In this document: one piece after another, positions 24,225-35,411 of the stretch
Position numbering within the stretch: the stretch's first letter is position 1
How the letters are laid out: every line of letters begins with the position of its first letter
Assembly (NCBI GenBank): GCA_964030785.1
Contig: OZ034967.1
Coordinates: forward strand, 70,796,113 to 70,860,112
Direction: 5' to 3'
From: Siderastrea siderea
Taxonomy: Eukaryota > Cnidaria > Anthozoa > Scleractinia > Rhizangiidae
DNA: 64,000 bases
The notes under the pieces: model-generated
What the model saw: only the letters and a program-made list of their open reading frames with translations
Told to the model about the DNA's origin: nothing
The model's database searches: none
Position numbers and translations under genes: made by a program

Positions 24225-24472
24225 AGTTAACCTGGGTCCGGTTGTTCAAAGCAGGATTAAGCTAACCCAGGATTAGTGTCATTTTTTAATCGCAAAGCGA
24301 TGAGGATTTCTGTAAATCTTTTTTGCCCTACGTTTTGAATTTGGTTGAACCCGAATAGTGAGGTAAAATTACCTTTGAAAACCATTTTTATTAAGAATAA
24401 TAGGAAACTCAGTTAACTTTTAATCCCGGGTTAGCGTTAACCGGCTTTCGAACAACTCAGCCCTGGGTTCAG
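24225..24472. mobile_element. MITE with GTTAACC / GGTTCAAAGC-type ends, copy 1
   Basis: The left end reads AACCTGGGTCCGGTTGTTCA and continues AAAGCAGGATTAAG. The right end has CGGGTTAGCGTTAACCGG and TTCGAACAACTC in inverted arrangement. A second copy with about 90% identity by eye lies at 30,018-30,266. Both copies adjoin the TTATTATTCAAC family elements. Confidence 0.65.
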
Positions 24473-24516
24473 TATATTTAACAATTATTCTACGAGGGCG
24501 CCCTGGATATCAAGTG

Positions 24517-25140
24517 TTATTATTCAACAAATTGTCACTATGCCCATATATGGTAAGGAAGCCCTCAATATCTGTCATCCGTACATGACAGATGTCCTGC
24601 GATATACGTAAATGACCATATTTGGAAGTGCACTGCAGATTTTCGTTCATTGCTTTCTGGCGGCCATTTTGAAAAGCGAGGCAATTTGAGCAGTGTTCTC
24701 CGAAAATTTTAACTCTCTGGAAGAAACTTTCCACGATTAAGTGCTCTCAAAAAGTCAACAAGTATTTGCTTCAGCTCACAGAGATATCCAGAGGTTGACT
24801 TGAAATTTTCATAGTGAGAACTCAACCAAGAAAATGCTATTGCGAACGAAGCAGCACACTTGCTCACGGAAAGTTGTAAAGTTGAAAAGATTTTAATTCA
24901 CAGGAAGAGGACTTATTCTCGGTAAGGTAGCAATATATTTTTTTACTTTGTCTTGTCATTTCCAAACATGAGTTTGTAAATAAGTCTTTTTAAGTGAACG
25001 GTAGAAAACTTCGATTTCTTGAAGTTTTGTTTTGATGTTTATTAAGCTTAGTGTGTTGCTAGCTTTTAGCGTTTTCATCATAGAACCATAGTTTTTCTCG
25101 TTCTGAAAATGGTAGTCGATGAGAATTTGTTGAATAATAA
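24517..25140. mobile_element. TTATTATTCAACAAATT MITE, unit 1 of a tandem pair
   Basis: The 17-bp ends TTATTATTCAACAAATT and AATTTGTTGAATAATAA are exact inverted repeats. Nearly the same 624 bp recurs at 25,223-25,851, and the intervening 82 bp is also duplicated, giving a direct repeat of about 706 bp. A third, truncated copy is at 29,762-30,012. Small reading frames inside lack recognisable domains. Confidence 0.75.
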
Positions 25141-25222
25141 AACAATTATCCAGCTCAATCTTGCAGAATATCCCCTGATTTAGCCAACTCGGCCTACGGC
25201 CTCGTCGGCTAAGTATCAGGTG

Positions 25223-25851
25223 TTATTATTCAACAAATTGTCACTATGCCCATATATGGCAAGGAAGCGCTCAATATCTGTCATCCGTACATGACAGATA
25301 TCCTGCGATATACGTAAATTACTATATTTGGAAGTGCACTGCAGATTTTCTTTCATTGCTTGTTTGGCGGCCATTTTGAAAAGCAAGGCAGTTTTAGCAG
25401 TGTTCTCCGGAAATTTTAATTCCCTGGAAGAAACTTTCCACGATTAAATGCTCTCAAAAAGTCAACAAGTATTTGCTTCAGCTCACAAAGACATCCAGAG
25501 GTTGACTTGGAATTTCATAGTGAGAACTCAACCAAGAAAATGCTATTGCGAACGAAGCAGCACACTTGCTCACGGAAAGTTGTAAAGACTAAAGTCGAAA
25601 AGACTTTAATTCACAGGAAGAGGACTTATTCTCGGTAAGGTAGCAATATTTTTTTTACTTTGTCTTGTCATTTCCAAACATGAGTTTGTAAATAAGTCTT
25701 TTTAAGTGAACGGTAGAAAACTTCGATTTCTTGAAGTTCTGTTTTGATTTTTATTAAGCTTATGTGTTGCTAGCTTTTAGCGTTTTCATCATAGAACCAT
25801 AGTTTTTCTCGTTCTGAAAATGGTAGTTGATGGGAATTTGTTGAATAATAA
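25223..25851. mobile_element. TTATTATTCAACAAATT MITE, unit 2 of a tandem pair
   Basis: This nearly identical second unit has the same inverted ends. It is followed at 25,852-25,933 by the same spacer, containing the hairpin TTAGCCAACTCGGCC/GGCCTCGTCGGCTAA. The tight match to unit 1 indicates a recent tandem duplication or assembly of two alleles. Confidence 0.75.
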
Positions 25852-26277
25852 AACAATTATCCTGCTCAACCTTGCAGAATATCCCCTGATTTAGCCAACT
25901 CGGCCTACGGCCTCGTCGGCTAAGTATCAGGTGATATTCCGCGCGATTTCGCAGGATAATTGTTAAATATTCCTCGCGATTTCGCAGGATAATTGTTAAA
26001 TAGATAACGCGCCGAGTTGGTTATAATCATTTGATATCCAGCAAGCCCGAGTAGAATAATTGTTTTATTAAAAACTTAACCACTATTAAAAAACAAAATT
26101 CAAGAAAGAATGGGAAAAAATGAGAAAAGAGATAAAAAGGGAACTAGAATCGATCACATGACTGAACGAAAAAGGCGCCAAAACCTTGCGAAGTGTTGCA
26201 GCGTTTCATTGCAAAGCTGAATGAGTCAATGTGAACAAAGTAGCACAAGTTTTGGAAGAAATCCTCTAATTATTGGC

Positions 26278-28704
26278 CATAGGCGTACGGGCACATTCGG
26301 ACTTGGGGGTGCGGCGATCTTCTTGCCCGAAAAAATTACACAATGCCCGAATGTGTAAGCGTTGAAATTTGGATATAAACGAACTTAAATTGCAAGAAAA
26401 ACAAAAAGGTTCACAATTCTCACGTCTACTGAAACTGTTATAACTCCAAAAACAGTTGTTTTCAAACCTCGCATACTCTATGAACTCTATTGACAAGTCT
26501 ACTCATGCGATCAATCTTGTTAAAATTAAAAAGTTATTAAAAGAAAAAGTTTTTCCTTCCGTGGAGCAGTCCGAAAGTGTTAATAATCTTGTTCATACTG
26601 TTAACAATAACTTTGTTCCCATAAGAGCGCTCAATGCACACGACAGCGAGGCTGTTCAGCCTATTTTGCCCCATCGTGCTCCGAAGGTAGGTCTTCAAGC
26701 GTCGGAGTCCGCTGAATGAGCGCTCCGCTGAGCAGGACGTTGCGGGGATGACGGCCAGAATGGACGCGATCTTTGAAAATTCTGGGGTCATTTCATACAG
26801 GCTGTTTGCGTTCAACACTTCGATGACTTCTGCAGGTGTTTTTATCGATTTTCCCACGTGTGCTGTCTTAAACTGACAGGACAGGCGTTGGTCTGCCTGG
26901 AGAAGCTCCCTGTGCTAGCACTGGTGGGCGAATCACTTAGGGTGATGTCACCTAACGGACAAGGTCACTTAACGCACAGTAGCTTCCTGAATAGGGACGT
27001 GTTCATCTTGGTCATCCTGCAGTTCCAGAACCACCGACACAGGCGAGATTTCAACTCTTTCAATGCCATCAGTTTGTACATTCCAACAGGAACCAGTGTT
27101 ATCTTGGTCATGTGCGTCAGTCTGGTTGTCTGATCTGAAGAGCTTCTGTGCCGGCCGCGACTCCGCGGAGCTCTTGGTGAAAAAAGCAAGCTGACTCTGA
27201 TTACGCTCACGTACCATAGTGAAAGCAACTTTCTGTCCTTTGTGCACAGTTTTGGCATGATTATCTTTATAATCGGAATCGAGTTCCTTCTTACGTACAC
27301 CACAAATAACGCACTGGCGATAAGGGCGTTTTCTTTTTCCTCTATCAGGCTCTTGATCCGTTATAATTCAAGGTTCACCTCTACCTCTCGATCTCCAGTC
27401 TAAAACTGGGATGTTGAATAGAGTACTTTACGGTAACCGTTTACTTTCTGAATAAATCGCTTTAAATTATGAAGTTGAAGCATCGGATGCTGTTCTTACC
27501 ATTTCAAGCGTGACAAAAAGACCGTAACGCATTCCATAATAAAACAAAGTTGCGGAGCATAGTGCAGTGTGATGTTTTTATACGTACTGATTAGTAATGT
27601 TTATTAAAAATTCAAGATTATAAGTTTTGATTCAAGGATCTCTTTTTGCCAAAATTTTTTCATGTATTTCTAATGCAAATCGCACGGGACTGTACACGAT
27701 AAAACTAAGATAAAACACAGCTTTTGCACACGTGGCCGGCATTTTGCTATACATAACAGATCATGCAGCGGTCCAAAAATATATAAGCTTTCACTGAATG
27801 AGAAGTAATTTCGCCTTTTAACACGCTAAAGTGCACCCTACCAAAATCAAACAAAAACACCCAACTTATACCGTTTTGGTGAAATTGGAATAAGCGTTTC
27901 TTCTAATCTAAAATCAACTGTCAAATTTGCAACGCGCTCACATTGTTGCTTTTAATCTCCATTCACGCAAATTTGGAGAGTTTTCCGAAATTTTTCACCT
28001 AGCTTGACAATGACGGACAGTTCGACCAGGTTTAGCGCTTAAGATAAGCCCGTTTAATTAAGATTACACCAAAGAAAAAATAAAAACACTCGGGCAAAAA
28101 CCCGAAGAGCTAACCTCCTGCATTTTTTGCAAATCTTTATCTCCACGCTTTGGTAGTTGGTACAAGCCGGCAAAATGCCTTGACTTAATTACCAATTATT
28201 TACCTTTCGTCTTGTCGACCGCTTGACCTTAAGGCACTTTCTACTTGATCTTGAACTTGAACTCTTTTCTTGATCTTGAATTTGAACTTTTTTTCTTCTT
28301 AAACAACGTTTACTTTGACTCCACAAAGTCCTCAACTGAAACTCAACTACATGTGAGCAGCACGCGATTCACAAAGCGTACGCGTTCTCCCGCCTTATGT
28401 GAATTGGCGCGAACGTTTGGCGCGAACGTTTGGCGCGAACTGCAGCAAATGCCAGGCTGCTAGCGATCGGCAGCAAAGCCATTCGAACGTTTCAAGATGG
28501 ACCGTTTGGTCGTGTTGTAGAAGCCGGACTCAATAAATAAATACATATTTTAATCAATGCATAAAATAAGTAAATAAATAAATATTTTAATCAATAAATA
28601 TTTTATCCCAAGTGCTTTTGCCCGAATCACAAGCGTTTTGCCCGAAAATTTTCGCAACTGGGGGGGCTGCAGCCCCCCCGCCCCCCCCGGCCCGTACGCC
28701 TATG
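26278..28704 (-). mobile_element. hAT transposon, internally decayed, with 8-bp target duplication
   Basis: Both ends carry CATAGGCGTACGGGC in inverted orientation. TTATTGGC is duplicated at 26,270-26,277 and 28,705-28,712, the 8 bp expected of hAT elements. The matching position in the uninterrupted copy at 52-53 kb reads as one TTATAGGC-like site, so the insertion is confirmed by an empty paralogous locus. Transposase remnants read on the minus strand. Near the right end are a G-run/C-run hairpin and three TTGGCGCGAACG repeats (about 28,403-28,440). Confidence 0.88.
26537..27355 (-). pseudogene. hAT transposase remnant: zinc finger and dimerisation domain
   Basis: The minus-strand segment from 27,355 to 26,969 encodes RPYRQCVICGVRKKELD followed by NHAKTVH, a C2H2-type finger (C-x2-C, H-x4-H) near the presumed N-terminus. 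The segment 26,857-26,537 encodes the hAT C-terminal dimerisation region: PATSCSAERSFSGLRRLKTY, then QNRLNSLAVVCIER. The central RNase H-like catalytic part is missing, and the two parts are in separate frames. The product could not transpose on its own. The family is identified by the conserved SAERSFS-x2-RRLKT pattern. Confidence 0.85.
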
Positions 28705-29761
28705 TTATTGGCTCTGACATATGGTAAATGTTTGGTTTTTCCTGAAACATTGTTGTAATCATCGTTCAAAGCGGATTGAGGCCGTACAATTTCACCATAT
28801 TAGCTGCTGGAGTTGAAACGGAACAACTTTGCTGTAATCTGTTCGCACAACGCGGAGCCATCATGTGCGAGTTTGATCGAACTGAAGACAGAACTAATTT
28901 GAACTTGAAGAGGTAATTTCTATGCAGCTCAGAAGCAAGATTACTGTTGCGAGGAACATTAGAATTCACCGTTATAGTTTGTTAAACGCAAAGCACAAAA
29001 TGTAGTGGTTCTCGGTTTAGAGGTTGCGGACGGAATGGTAAATTCAAACAACTGGAAAAGCGATTCAACTCTGTTTACATGGCATCCGATTTCTACCTGA
29101 GCATTTGGGCCTGTTGGAACACAGAGATGCAACGAGTGCAGGTAAACCAATGTCAATTTTGCGTGTTAAAGCCGAAAAAAAAACTCACCCTTCGTTCCTT
29201 CTTGGTAGTTTGCAGCTGTAGTTTGTTTAGTAAGCTTACTTGTTTAGACTGCTTCATGAATTTCGCACCCGCCGACTCGCCATGAATGTGTGATAGTTTT
29301 TATTAAATGCTTCTGCCCATTTCACAGTGTTTTATTTTATGTCTTGTCTTGATATTTTGAAGTGGAAAGCCTTCCTGATAAAACCTACCGTTTGTTCAAT
29401 TTTAATGACCGACGTGACGATCGAAGAAAGAACTGAGTTAATTGTAAACACAACGCTTAATGCTTAAGTTAAATTCATAATGCTGCACATTTTCTTGAAA
29501 CAATTTTGATTTGCGTTAGACGACGCTGTTGGAATTTCTGCTTAATTTAAATTAACTGTCAAGTGATGTTTCTCGTCCATTTTTCAGTCTCGCCGGTTTG
29601 CTCGCGAGGAAAAAACTTTCAGCTCACTTTGTCATTTTGTTGTTGAATATTCATTGACCATATTTGGTCGCAGCAGGTATATGAGCTGATAGCCTAGCTC
29701 CGTTCAGCCAATCAAAATGCTAGAAATCCAATATACCTAGTCCAGTTTTTAATAAAACATA

Positions 29762-30012
29762 TTATTATTCAACAAATTGTCACTATGCCCATATATGGTC
29801 AAGAAGCCCTCAATATCTGTCATCCGCACATGCCAGATATCCAGCGATATACGTAGCTGACCATATTTGGAAGTGCACTGCAGATCTTTTTTCACGGCTT
29901 GTTCAGGCGGCCATTTTGAAAAGCAAGGCAGCCAGTAAGCAGCGTTCTCCGAAATTTTAACACCCTGAAAGAATTTTCCACTACTAAATGCTCTCAAAAA
30001 GTCAACAAATAT
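29762..30012. mobile_element. TTATTATTCAACAAATT MITE, truncated third copy
   Basis: The first 250 bp matches units 1 and 2 (TCACTATGCCCATATATGG onward), then breaks at about 30,012, where the second GTTAACC MITE begins. It sits at the right end of the GTTTTATTAAAAAC element. Confidence 0.7.
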
Positions 30013-30017
30013 TTACT

Positions 30018-30266
30018 AAGTTAACCTGGGTCTGGTTGTTCAAAGCAGGATTACGTTAACCCAGGATTAGTGTCAATTTTTAATCGCAAAGCGATGAGGA
30101 TTTCTGTAAATGTTTTTTGCCCTACGTTTTGACTTTGGTTGAACCCAAATAGTGAGGTGAAATTACATTTGAAAACTCTTTTTGTTATGAGAAATAGGAA
30201 ACTTAGTTAACTTTTAATCCGGGGTTAGCGTTAATCGGCTTTCGAACAACTCGGCCCTGGTTTTAG
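30018..30266. mobile_element. MITE with GTTAACC-type ends, copy 2
   Basis: Collinear with 24,225-24,472, including AATCGCAAAGCGATGAGGAT and the end CTTTCGAACAACTCGGCCC. Having both copies beside the same partner element suggests that the combined segment was duplicated or that one inserted into the other. Confidence 0.65.
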
Positions 30267-31256
30267 TCCTAACATAACATAAAACATGAAATCGGTCGAC
30301 ACCGAAAATTCAGTTATTTCTGCCTGAAAGTAAACCCGCAATGAAAACCGACTTAGTTTTCAGCATGTTGTTTCACAGGTGCATTTGGTAATGAAGCATG
30401 CGTGGTAAACATTTGTATCAAGTTGAGTGAGAGACGATGAACTATCTTCCCTTCTCATAGATCAACTGTAATGTCTAACCATTAAAAATGCGCTTTTTAA
30501 CTATATAATTTAAGTTGTCTGCACAGAACATCACAAGAATTTTCGTTTGAGTTCCTGTAGAGAACAAACTGCGGCTTAGAACTTCACAGCTCATAGCTTA
30601 TCTTTAAACGCCATGCTCCTGATCAAACGAGGGAACAAACCATCTGCACCATTGAATTAACAGGATAACGACTCGATCGTGTTCGAGATACGCTGATAAC
30701 AAGCAAACAGGACGTGTTTCAATACAAAAAACAATGACTTAAACCTAAGGCCAAGTTACTGGCTTTAGTGGGCAGATGTATCATTGTAGGAGCAATGTTT
30801 AAATGAAATAGCCTTCTACTGCTCAGTCTCCGCTGTGATGTCTAAACCTATTTAAAATTTTTACAATGGCAATATTAAATGTTAATTTTATAGCATCATA
30901 AAACGATATCTATAGTTAAAGAGGGCATTTTGAAGTTATTTATAGTTATTTAAAATGATGTTTTTGCCTGCGAGATTGTGTGGATAAAAGTGAGCGCATG
31001 AGGAATTCTCCCGCTAGTTTTTCATATTTTTATATTTTAGTAAACGGAGGAACATATGTTACTAAATGAGACATATGTTACTAAATGGGGGAAGACATGT
31101 TTAACCATTCTTCATGATTGGTGTGGACCAAAATATTTCAAATGCAATATCGTTGTAAGCGCTTCTGAAACTTCGGTCCTAATAAAACTGTCAGAAATTG
31201 ACCTATAACCGCGAGAAAACTCTCAATAAAACAATTATTATCGTAATGCCATTTTA
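30267..31256. other. Non-coding stretch without recognisable features
   Basis: About 1 kb of AT-rich sequence with a short ACATATGTTACTAAATG direct repeat near 31,055-31,085. No gene or element boundary is visible. Confidence 0.4.
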
Positions 31257-31626
31257 AGCCCCTTTCCCACATACACGAATTTTCATACGGTCGATCACGA
31301 TTTTGGAATTTTTAAAAATAGCAGTGGCGTCGGGACGAAATTCGTGGTCGACCGTAGAAATTCGTGGTGCACCTTAATGGACCGTGACGACACCTGAAAG
31401 GACCACGATGTTTTTGGACATGTCCAAAAAAATCGTGGTGCATCGTAGCACAAACAAACTCTTATACAAACGTAACACCTTCGTAGTAGCATCGTAGTAC
31501 CACCGTAGCGTTGCCGTGGTCGACCGTAACAGCATCTTGGTGATTCGTGATCGATCACATTGGACACCTCCAAATTCCAAAATCGTGATCGACCGTACGA
31601 AAATTTGTGTATGTGGGAAAGGGGCT
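31257..31626. mobile_element. PIF/Harbinger-like MITE with TTA target duplication
   Basis: The roughly 54-bp ends are nearly exact inverted repeats starting AGCCCCTTTCCCACATACAC, and TTA flanks both sides (31,254-31,256 and 31,627-31,629). A 3-bp TTA duplication fits PIF/Harbinger. The interior is made of short GTGGTCGACCGTA-like inverted words; there is no transposase. Confidence 0.82.
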
Positions 31627-31735
31627 TTATTCATATTTTCGTTTGGGCATTAATCCACGGAAAGGCGATGACTTTTTTCGATTCCGAAACAAAATGTACC
31701 CTTCTTTAGCTACTTTTGGGCGTATTTGGTTGTTG

Positions 31736-32852
31736 TTATTGTTCCATTGACAGCACTAAAATTATACCTTTTTGGGATTGGAAGTGTTGCATCTTTCTCA
31801 GTTTTTGTAAAGGAACCTTATTGAATTCTCCAAACATTTTACTCGCGCAAATTTAAGCAGCCGATTTTATAAAATAGTAGCAGTATGCAGCTAAGCCCCG
31901 CAGTCTTTGCAAGTGCTAAAAATTCGTCTTTTCTTACCCGAAAAAATATAAACGTATTTGGAGTTCTCCCTCAGCGTTGATGAAAGGAGAGTTAAAAGAA
32001 GTTTTTGATGATTACCACTTAAGTTACAAACACAGGAGGTTCTACATTATAAAGAACAGTGGTGCCAGAACAAGTCTGTGTCTAATTTAAACACTTATTT
32101 ATCAAATAAGTACGTGTCTCATCGGGACCAAACGTTTCCGCTTCGAATAGTTTTGAGTGACTTATCGACTTTTCCTTCTCTTTGGAACGTTTTCCTAACT
32201 GTTTACGGTTGAATTGGTTGGCAAATATTGACCAATTTATCTCTGCAACTGTTTCAACTGAATTCAATACCGATTATAAAATGTTGATCAACAAAACAAT
32301 CGAAAACCAGTTGATACAAATACACCACAGCATAAACTCAATTGAAACATGCCTGAAATATCGAGAAATAATTGCTTACGAACTTTTGTCAAGCATGTTG
32401 AGTGTATCTTTGCAGCCGCAAGGAGTGCTAATTCTCTAATGCTAAAGCCGATTAGCTTTTCGTCAAGACAGAATGGCTTCGCTTATGCTTGTTGTATTAC
32501 ACTTACATATAAGTAATATGACATGCTACCTTTTTTGAGAGTAAGGCTTTTTGTTTTGTATAACGTTTCTCATAGCTAAAAGCGGTTGATCTTGATTAAA
32601 CAAACGTTACCTGAGTTATAAAGTGATGACGATTCCGTGCAGTGCTCTAGAACTGGGATGGCTATTTACAAGTATAAACAGTTATTATGAATAAAGATAT
32701 GGGCGCTTTAATTAACCCCTCACAGATGTTTCTTTTTTCTTTTTTAAAAATGTCCAGGTGTTGACTTCATTTTTGGGATGTTTACTCCGATGTTGGCAGC
32801 GCATCGCGCGAATCCTGATCGAAATTAAAGATGGTTATTCTGATAATGATTG
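31736..32852. repeat. Dispersed repeat of about 1.1 kb, copy 1
   Basis: Collinear in direct orientation with 57,437-58,838. Shared landmarks are TTATTGTTCCATTGAC at the left, TATAAAATGTTGATCAAC and CACCACAGCATAAACTCAAT in the middle, and TTTAATTAACCCCTCACAG and TCGCGCGAATC near the right. No conserved reading frame spans both copies, and no inverted ends are visible. Confidence 0.7.
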
Positions 32853-33012
32853 GTTATACGCCAGGCGAAAGAAGTAATAGAGGGATGATTTCTTTCTTTT
32901 TACTGCCTAGGTAAGTGCCCAGGTAAATTGCTTCTAGCGTATACAAGTGCCTAGGTAAATCATTGAAATGTAAATAACTTAGCTGGCGAGGTGTATTATT
33001 CATATGTAAATA

Positions 33013-33155
33013 ACAATAATTCAAATAAAATTCAATTTCAATTCAAGTTCAATTCAAAGTTCAATTCAATAAAATCCAATTTCAATTCATGTTAAATTCA
33101 GTAAAATCCAATTTCAATTCAATTTCAATTCAATAAAGTTCAATTTCAGTTTCAA
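33013..33155. repeat. TTCAATTTCAATTCAATAAA-type minisatellite
   Basis: Several imperfect copies of a roughly 25-bp TTCAATTTCAATTCAATAAAA unit lie between the left arm of the composite element and the Penelope fragment. Confidence 0.75.
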
Positions 33156-33166
33156 AAGCTTCCGGT

Positions 33167-33570
33167 TACTGACATGACCTCCAAGAAACTTCTCAAAGGG
33201 TTTAAACAAATAACCGAAGAACTCCATCAAGGAGGCCACATTGACGAAATGATTGTAAAATGGTTATCACAGACACCGAACCCACACGGAATACCCGATT
33301 CACAAACCAACACCTATTAACTTCTACTGGGATAGCACCCCCATACCAACCAACTCCCTCAGAGAAATTCTAAGGCTGATACTCCAGGACAATTCTTTTC
33401 AATTAAACAGCAAAAACTATCTCCAAACCCACGGAACCTCAATGGGCACAAAAATGGCAGTGGCTTTTGAAAACATTCTTATGTCGGCGGTTGAGACGGA
33501 AATAATTAACCTAAGCAACACAAAACCACTGGAGTGGAAAAGATACATCGATGCTATGTCCACAAAAAGG
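33167..33570 (+). pseudogene. Penelope-like element reverse transcriptase fragment
   Basis: Conceptual translation gives GGHIDEMIVKWLSQTPNP, a stop, and after a frame change NSLREILRLILQDNSFQLN and THGTSMGTKMAVAFENILM, ending in LEWKRYIDA. The HGTxMGTKMA-x4-N block and the KR[FY]ID core are typical of Penelope RTs. The catalytic Asp pair is altered (IDAM instead of IDD), and a central part of the domain is missing. It is a dead fragment. Confidence 0.8.
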
Positions 33571-33616
33571 AGATAGCGGGTTTATTGTCCTAGAAAACAG
33601 ACACCATCCTACAATT

Positions 33617-34119
33617 CTTTTCATTGGAAGAGTTGCACAATAGGCGCTCAGGATCCCGTGTATGGGTGGCGTATTTGACAAAATACATGCACAATTTGAA
33701 TTTGCAAGTGAAGCGTGGCCGAAACGGCCGATTACTTTTACTGTTAAAAGTTAAAAAAACACCCTTGCTGATAATTCCGAAAAAAAAATTCAAAATTACT
33801 TACGTGCTACACATAGTGACATTTCGAATATCAACCTTCAATACTATCAGAGGGTGTGAAAAAAGACCTCTTTTTAGCTTTTTCGTGTTTAAGATAAAAT
33901 ATAAAAGTAAATGTGTTTTTTGTTGCTGAATATATTTCACCACGTGCGGTTTTTCCCGGTAACGCCTTGGCGCTAAAACTGGCGTAAATCACAAGTTCTG
34001 CATTTTGCATGCTTCACGTTCGATTTTCAAACTTCGCGCGTAATTTATCGAATACACCTCCCATACAAGGGATATTTTTGTCCTGAGCGCCTATTGTGCA
34101 AGTCTTCCAATGAAAAGAG
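33617..34119. mobile_element. MITE with TCATTGGAAGA termini
   Basis: CTTTTCATTGGAAGAGTTGC and the following ACAATAGGCGCTCAGGA are matched in reverse complement at about 34,081-34,119, with one base difference. It encloses about 420 bp and no gene. It lies immediately after the Penelope fragment. Confidence 0.75.
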
Positions 34120-35400
34120 ATCAGAAATTTGCATTCGCGAACAGTTCGTCACACCGATTGTTCGATATGGTGGAGAGATTGAAAATTGGGATTTTGATAA
34201 GGAAAAGGACGCGAATGTTGGACTTTCTTGGTATGTCTTTTTTGTTACGATATAAAGCTATTGGTGTCTTGAAGAATTCTAGAGAGAGGTGCCACAATAC
34301 GAGATTTTATACAGCAAATAAATAACTTTGAATCGGTCATGTGACGGCTTACAGTGTGTTACCTTTCGCTTCGCTTATTATATGTTAGGTGCAAATAATC
34401 AAGGACGCTTATTCTCGTATCACCCTATAAGGCCACTAAATAGCACTTAATACAACTCAGAAACAAGGTGAACCATTTGCATTACGAATTGTTTCCGGCA
34501 TTTATGGCATTTACAGCGTCTTAGTTGCATTTTTCATACAAACTCTCATATTTTGCCGAGTCATAATATATGCAAAAAGGAACAGTTTATTATATGCACC
34601 CCTCTCAAAGTGAGCTTGGGGGCGACCTGTGGTCATGTACCAAAATATGCTGCATGTTTGAATCCTTTCTCATTTCAGGTGGTATCCGAAACTATTCTCT
34701 ACGCATTTGTCACCGATTTTCTGCGTAAAAAACCTTGGGAAATTAAGAGAAAAACCTTCAGTTTCATTCTTTAGGATAAAGATATCAATAAAACCGTTTA
34801 TAAACAAACGAGTATTTTGTAATTTAATTTGAGATTAGCAGCGAATTTTATCTCTAAACAGCAGCGAATTTTAAAACGAAGAACATTTATTATAAAACCA
34901 GTCAGATCCTTTGACATCAATATCAGAGATCAATAAAACGAGAATAGTAACACTGAATGAATAAACTGAAAGTCTTTATTACTTAGGTAAAAACAATTAC
35001 AGCATCTCGCTGATTGCGGCTCTCGCTAAACATCAGTTTACCGTTAAGTTTACCGAATTTTATTATTCCACTCTCGCGCCATTTTACCGTATACGGTCAA
35101 GAGAACGCGCAAAATATGCCATGGTATTACATTGCAAAATCCAGATTTCACAGGTTTTCTGGCCGAAGGACTGGAAAAACGAAATTTTGACGTGAGTTTT
35201 TCAAGTGGAATAATAAATCTCTTATTGGATGGCTTGACATATAATACGCAGTGACATTTTGCTCATTGCTCGTAAAATATCGCAACTCGCAAAATATGCC
35301 CCCGTATTATATGTTAAACCATCGAATAAGATGTATATCCAATATCGGTTGACTTGTTGATCACTCTTGCCGAAAGATACTAGTCGCTCTGTTGCTCGTT
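34120..35400. other. Non-coding interior of the composite element
   Basis: No gene or complete repeat is visible. CAGCGAATTTTA is repeated near 34,842-34,874, and TATTATATGTTA-like words recur near 34,378 and 35,310. Confidence 0.4.
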
Positions 35401-35411
35401 TTGGAACGATT

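Larger units (their letters stand above)
24480..26057. mobile_element. Palindromic MITE split by a tandem pair of larger elements
   Basis: AACAATTATTCTACGAGGG and the following CTGGATATC at 24,479-24,512, and ATTTGATATCCAGCAAGCC to GTAGAATAATTGTT at 26,025-26,057, match the two halves of the intact 116-bp palindrome at 53,313-53,428. Between the halves lie two TTATTATTCAAC elements and a short direct repeat of about 33 bp (25,935-26,004). Confidence 0.65.
26058..29758. mobile_element. GTTTTATTAAAAAC-ended element, copy A, interrupted by a hAT
   Basis: The ends GTTTTATTAAAAACTTAACC and TAGTCCAGTTTTTAATAAAAC are inverted repeats. The sequence at 26,058-26,277 plus 28,713-29,758 is collinear with the reverse complement of 52,083-53,315, apart from the 2.4-kb hAT insertion. 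Neither copy encodes a recognisable transposase, so it is non-autonomous. Confidence 0.7.
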
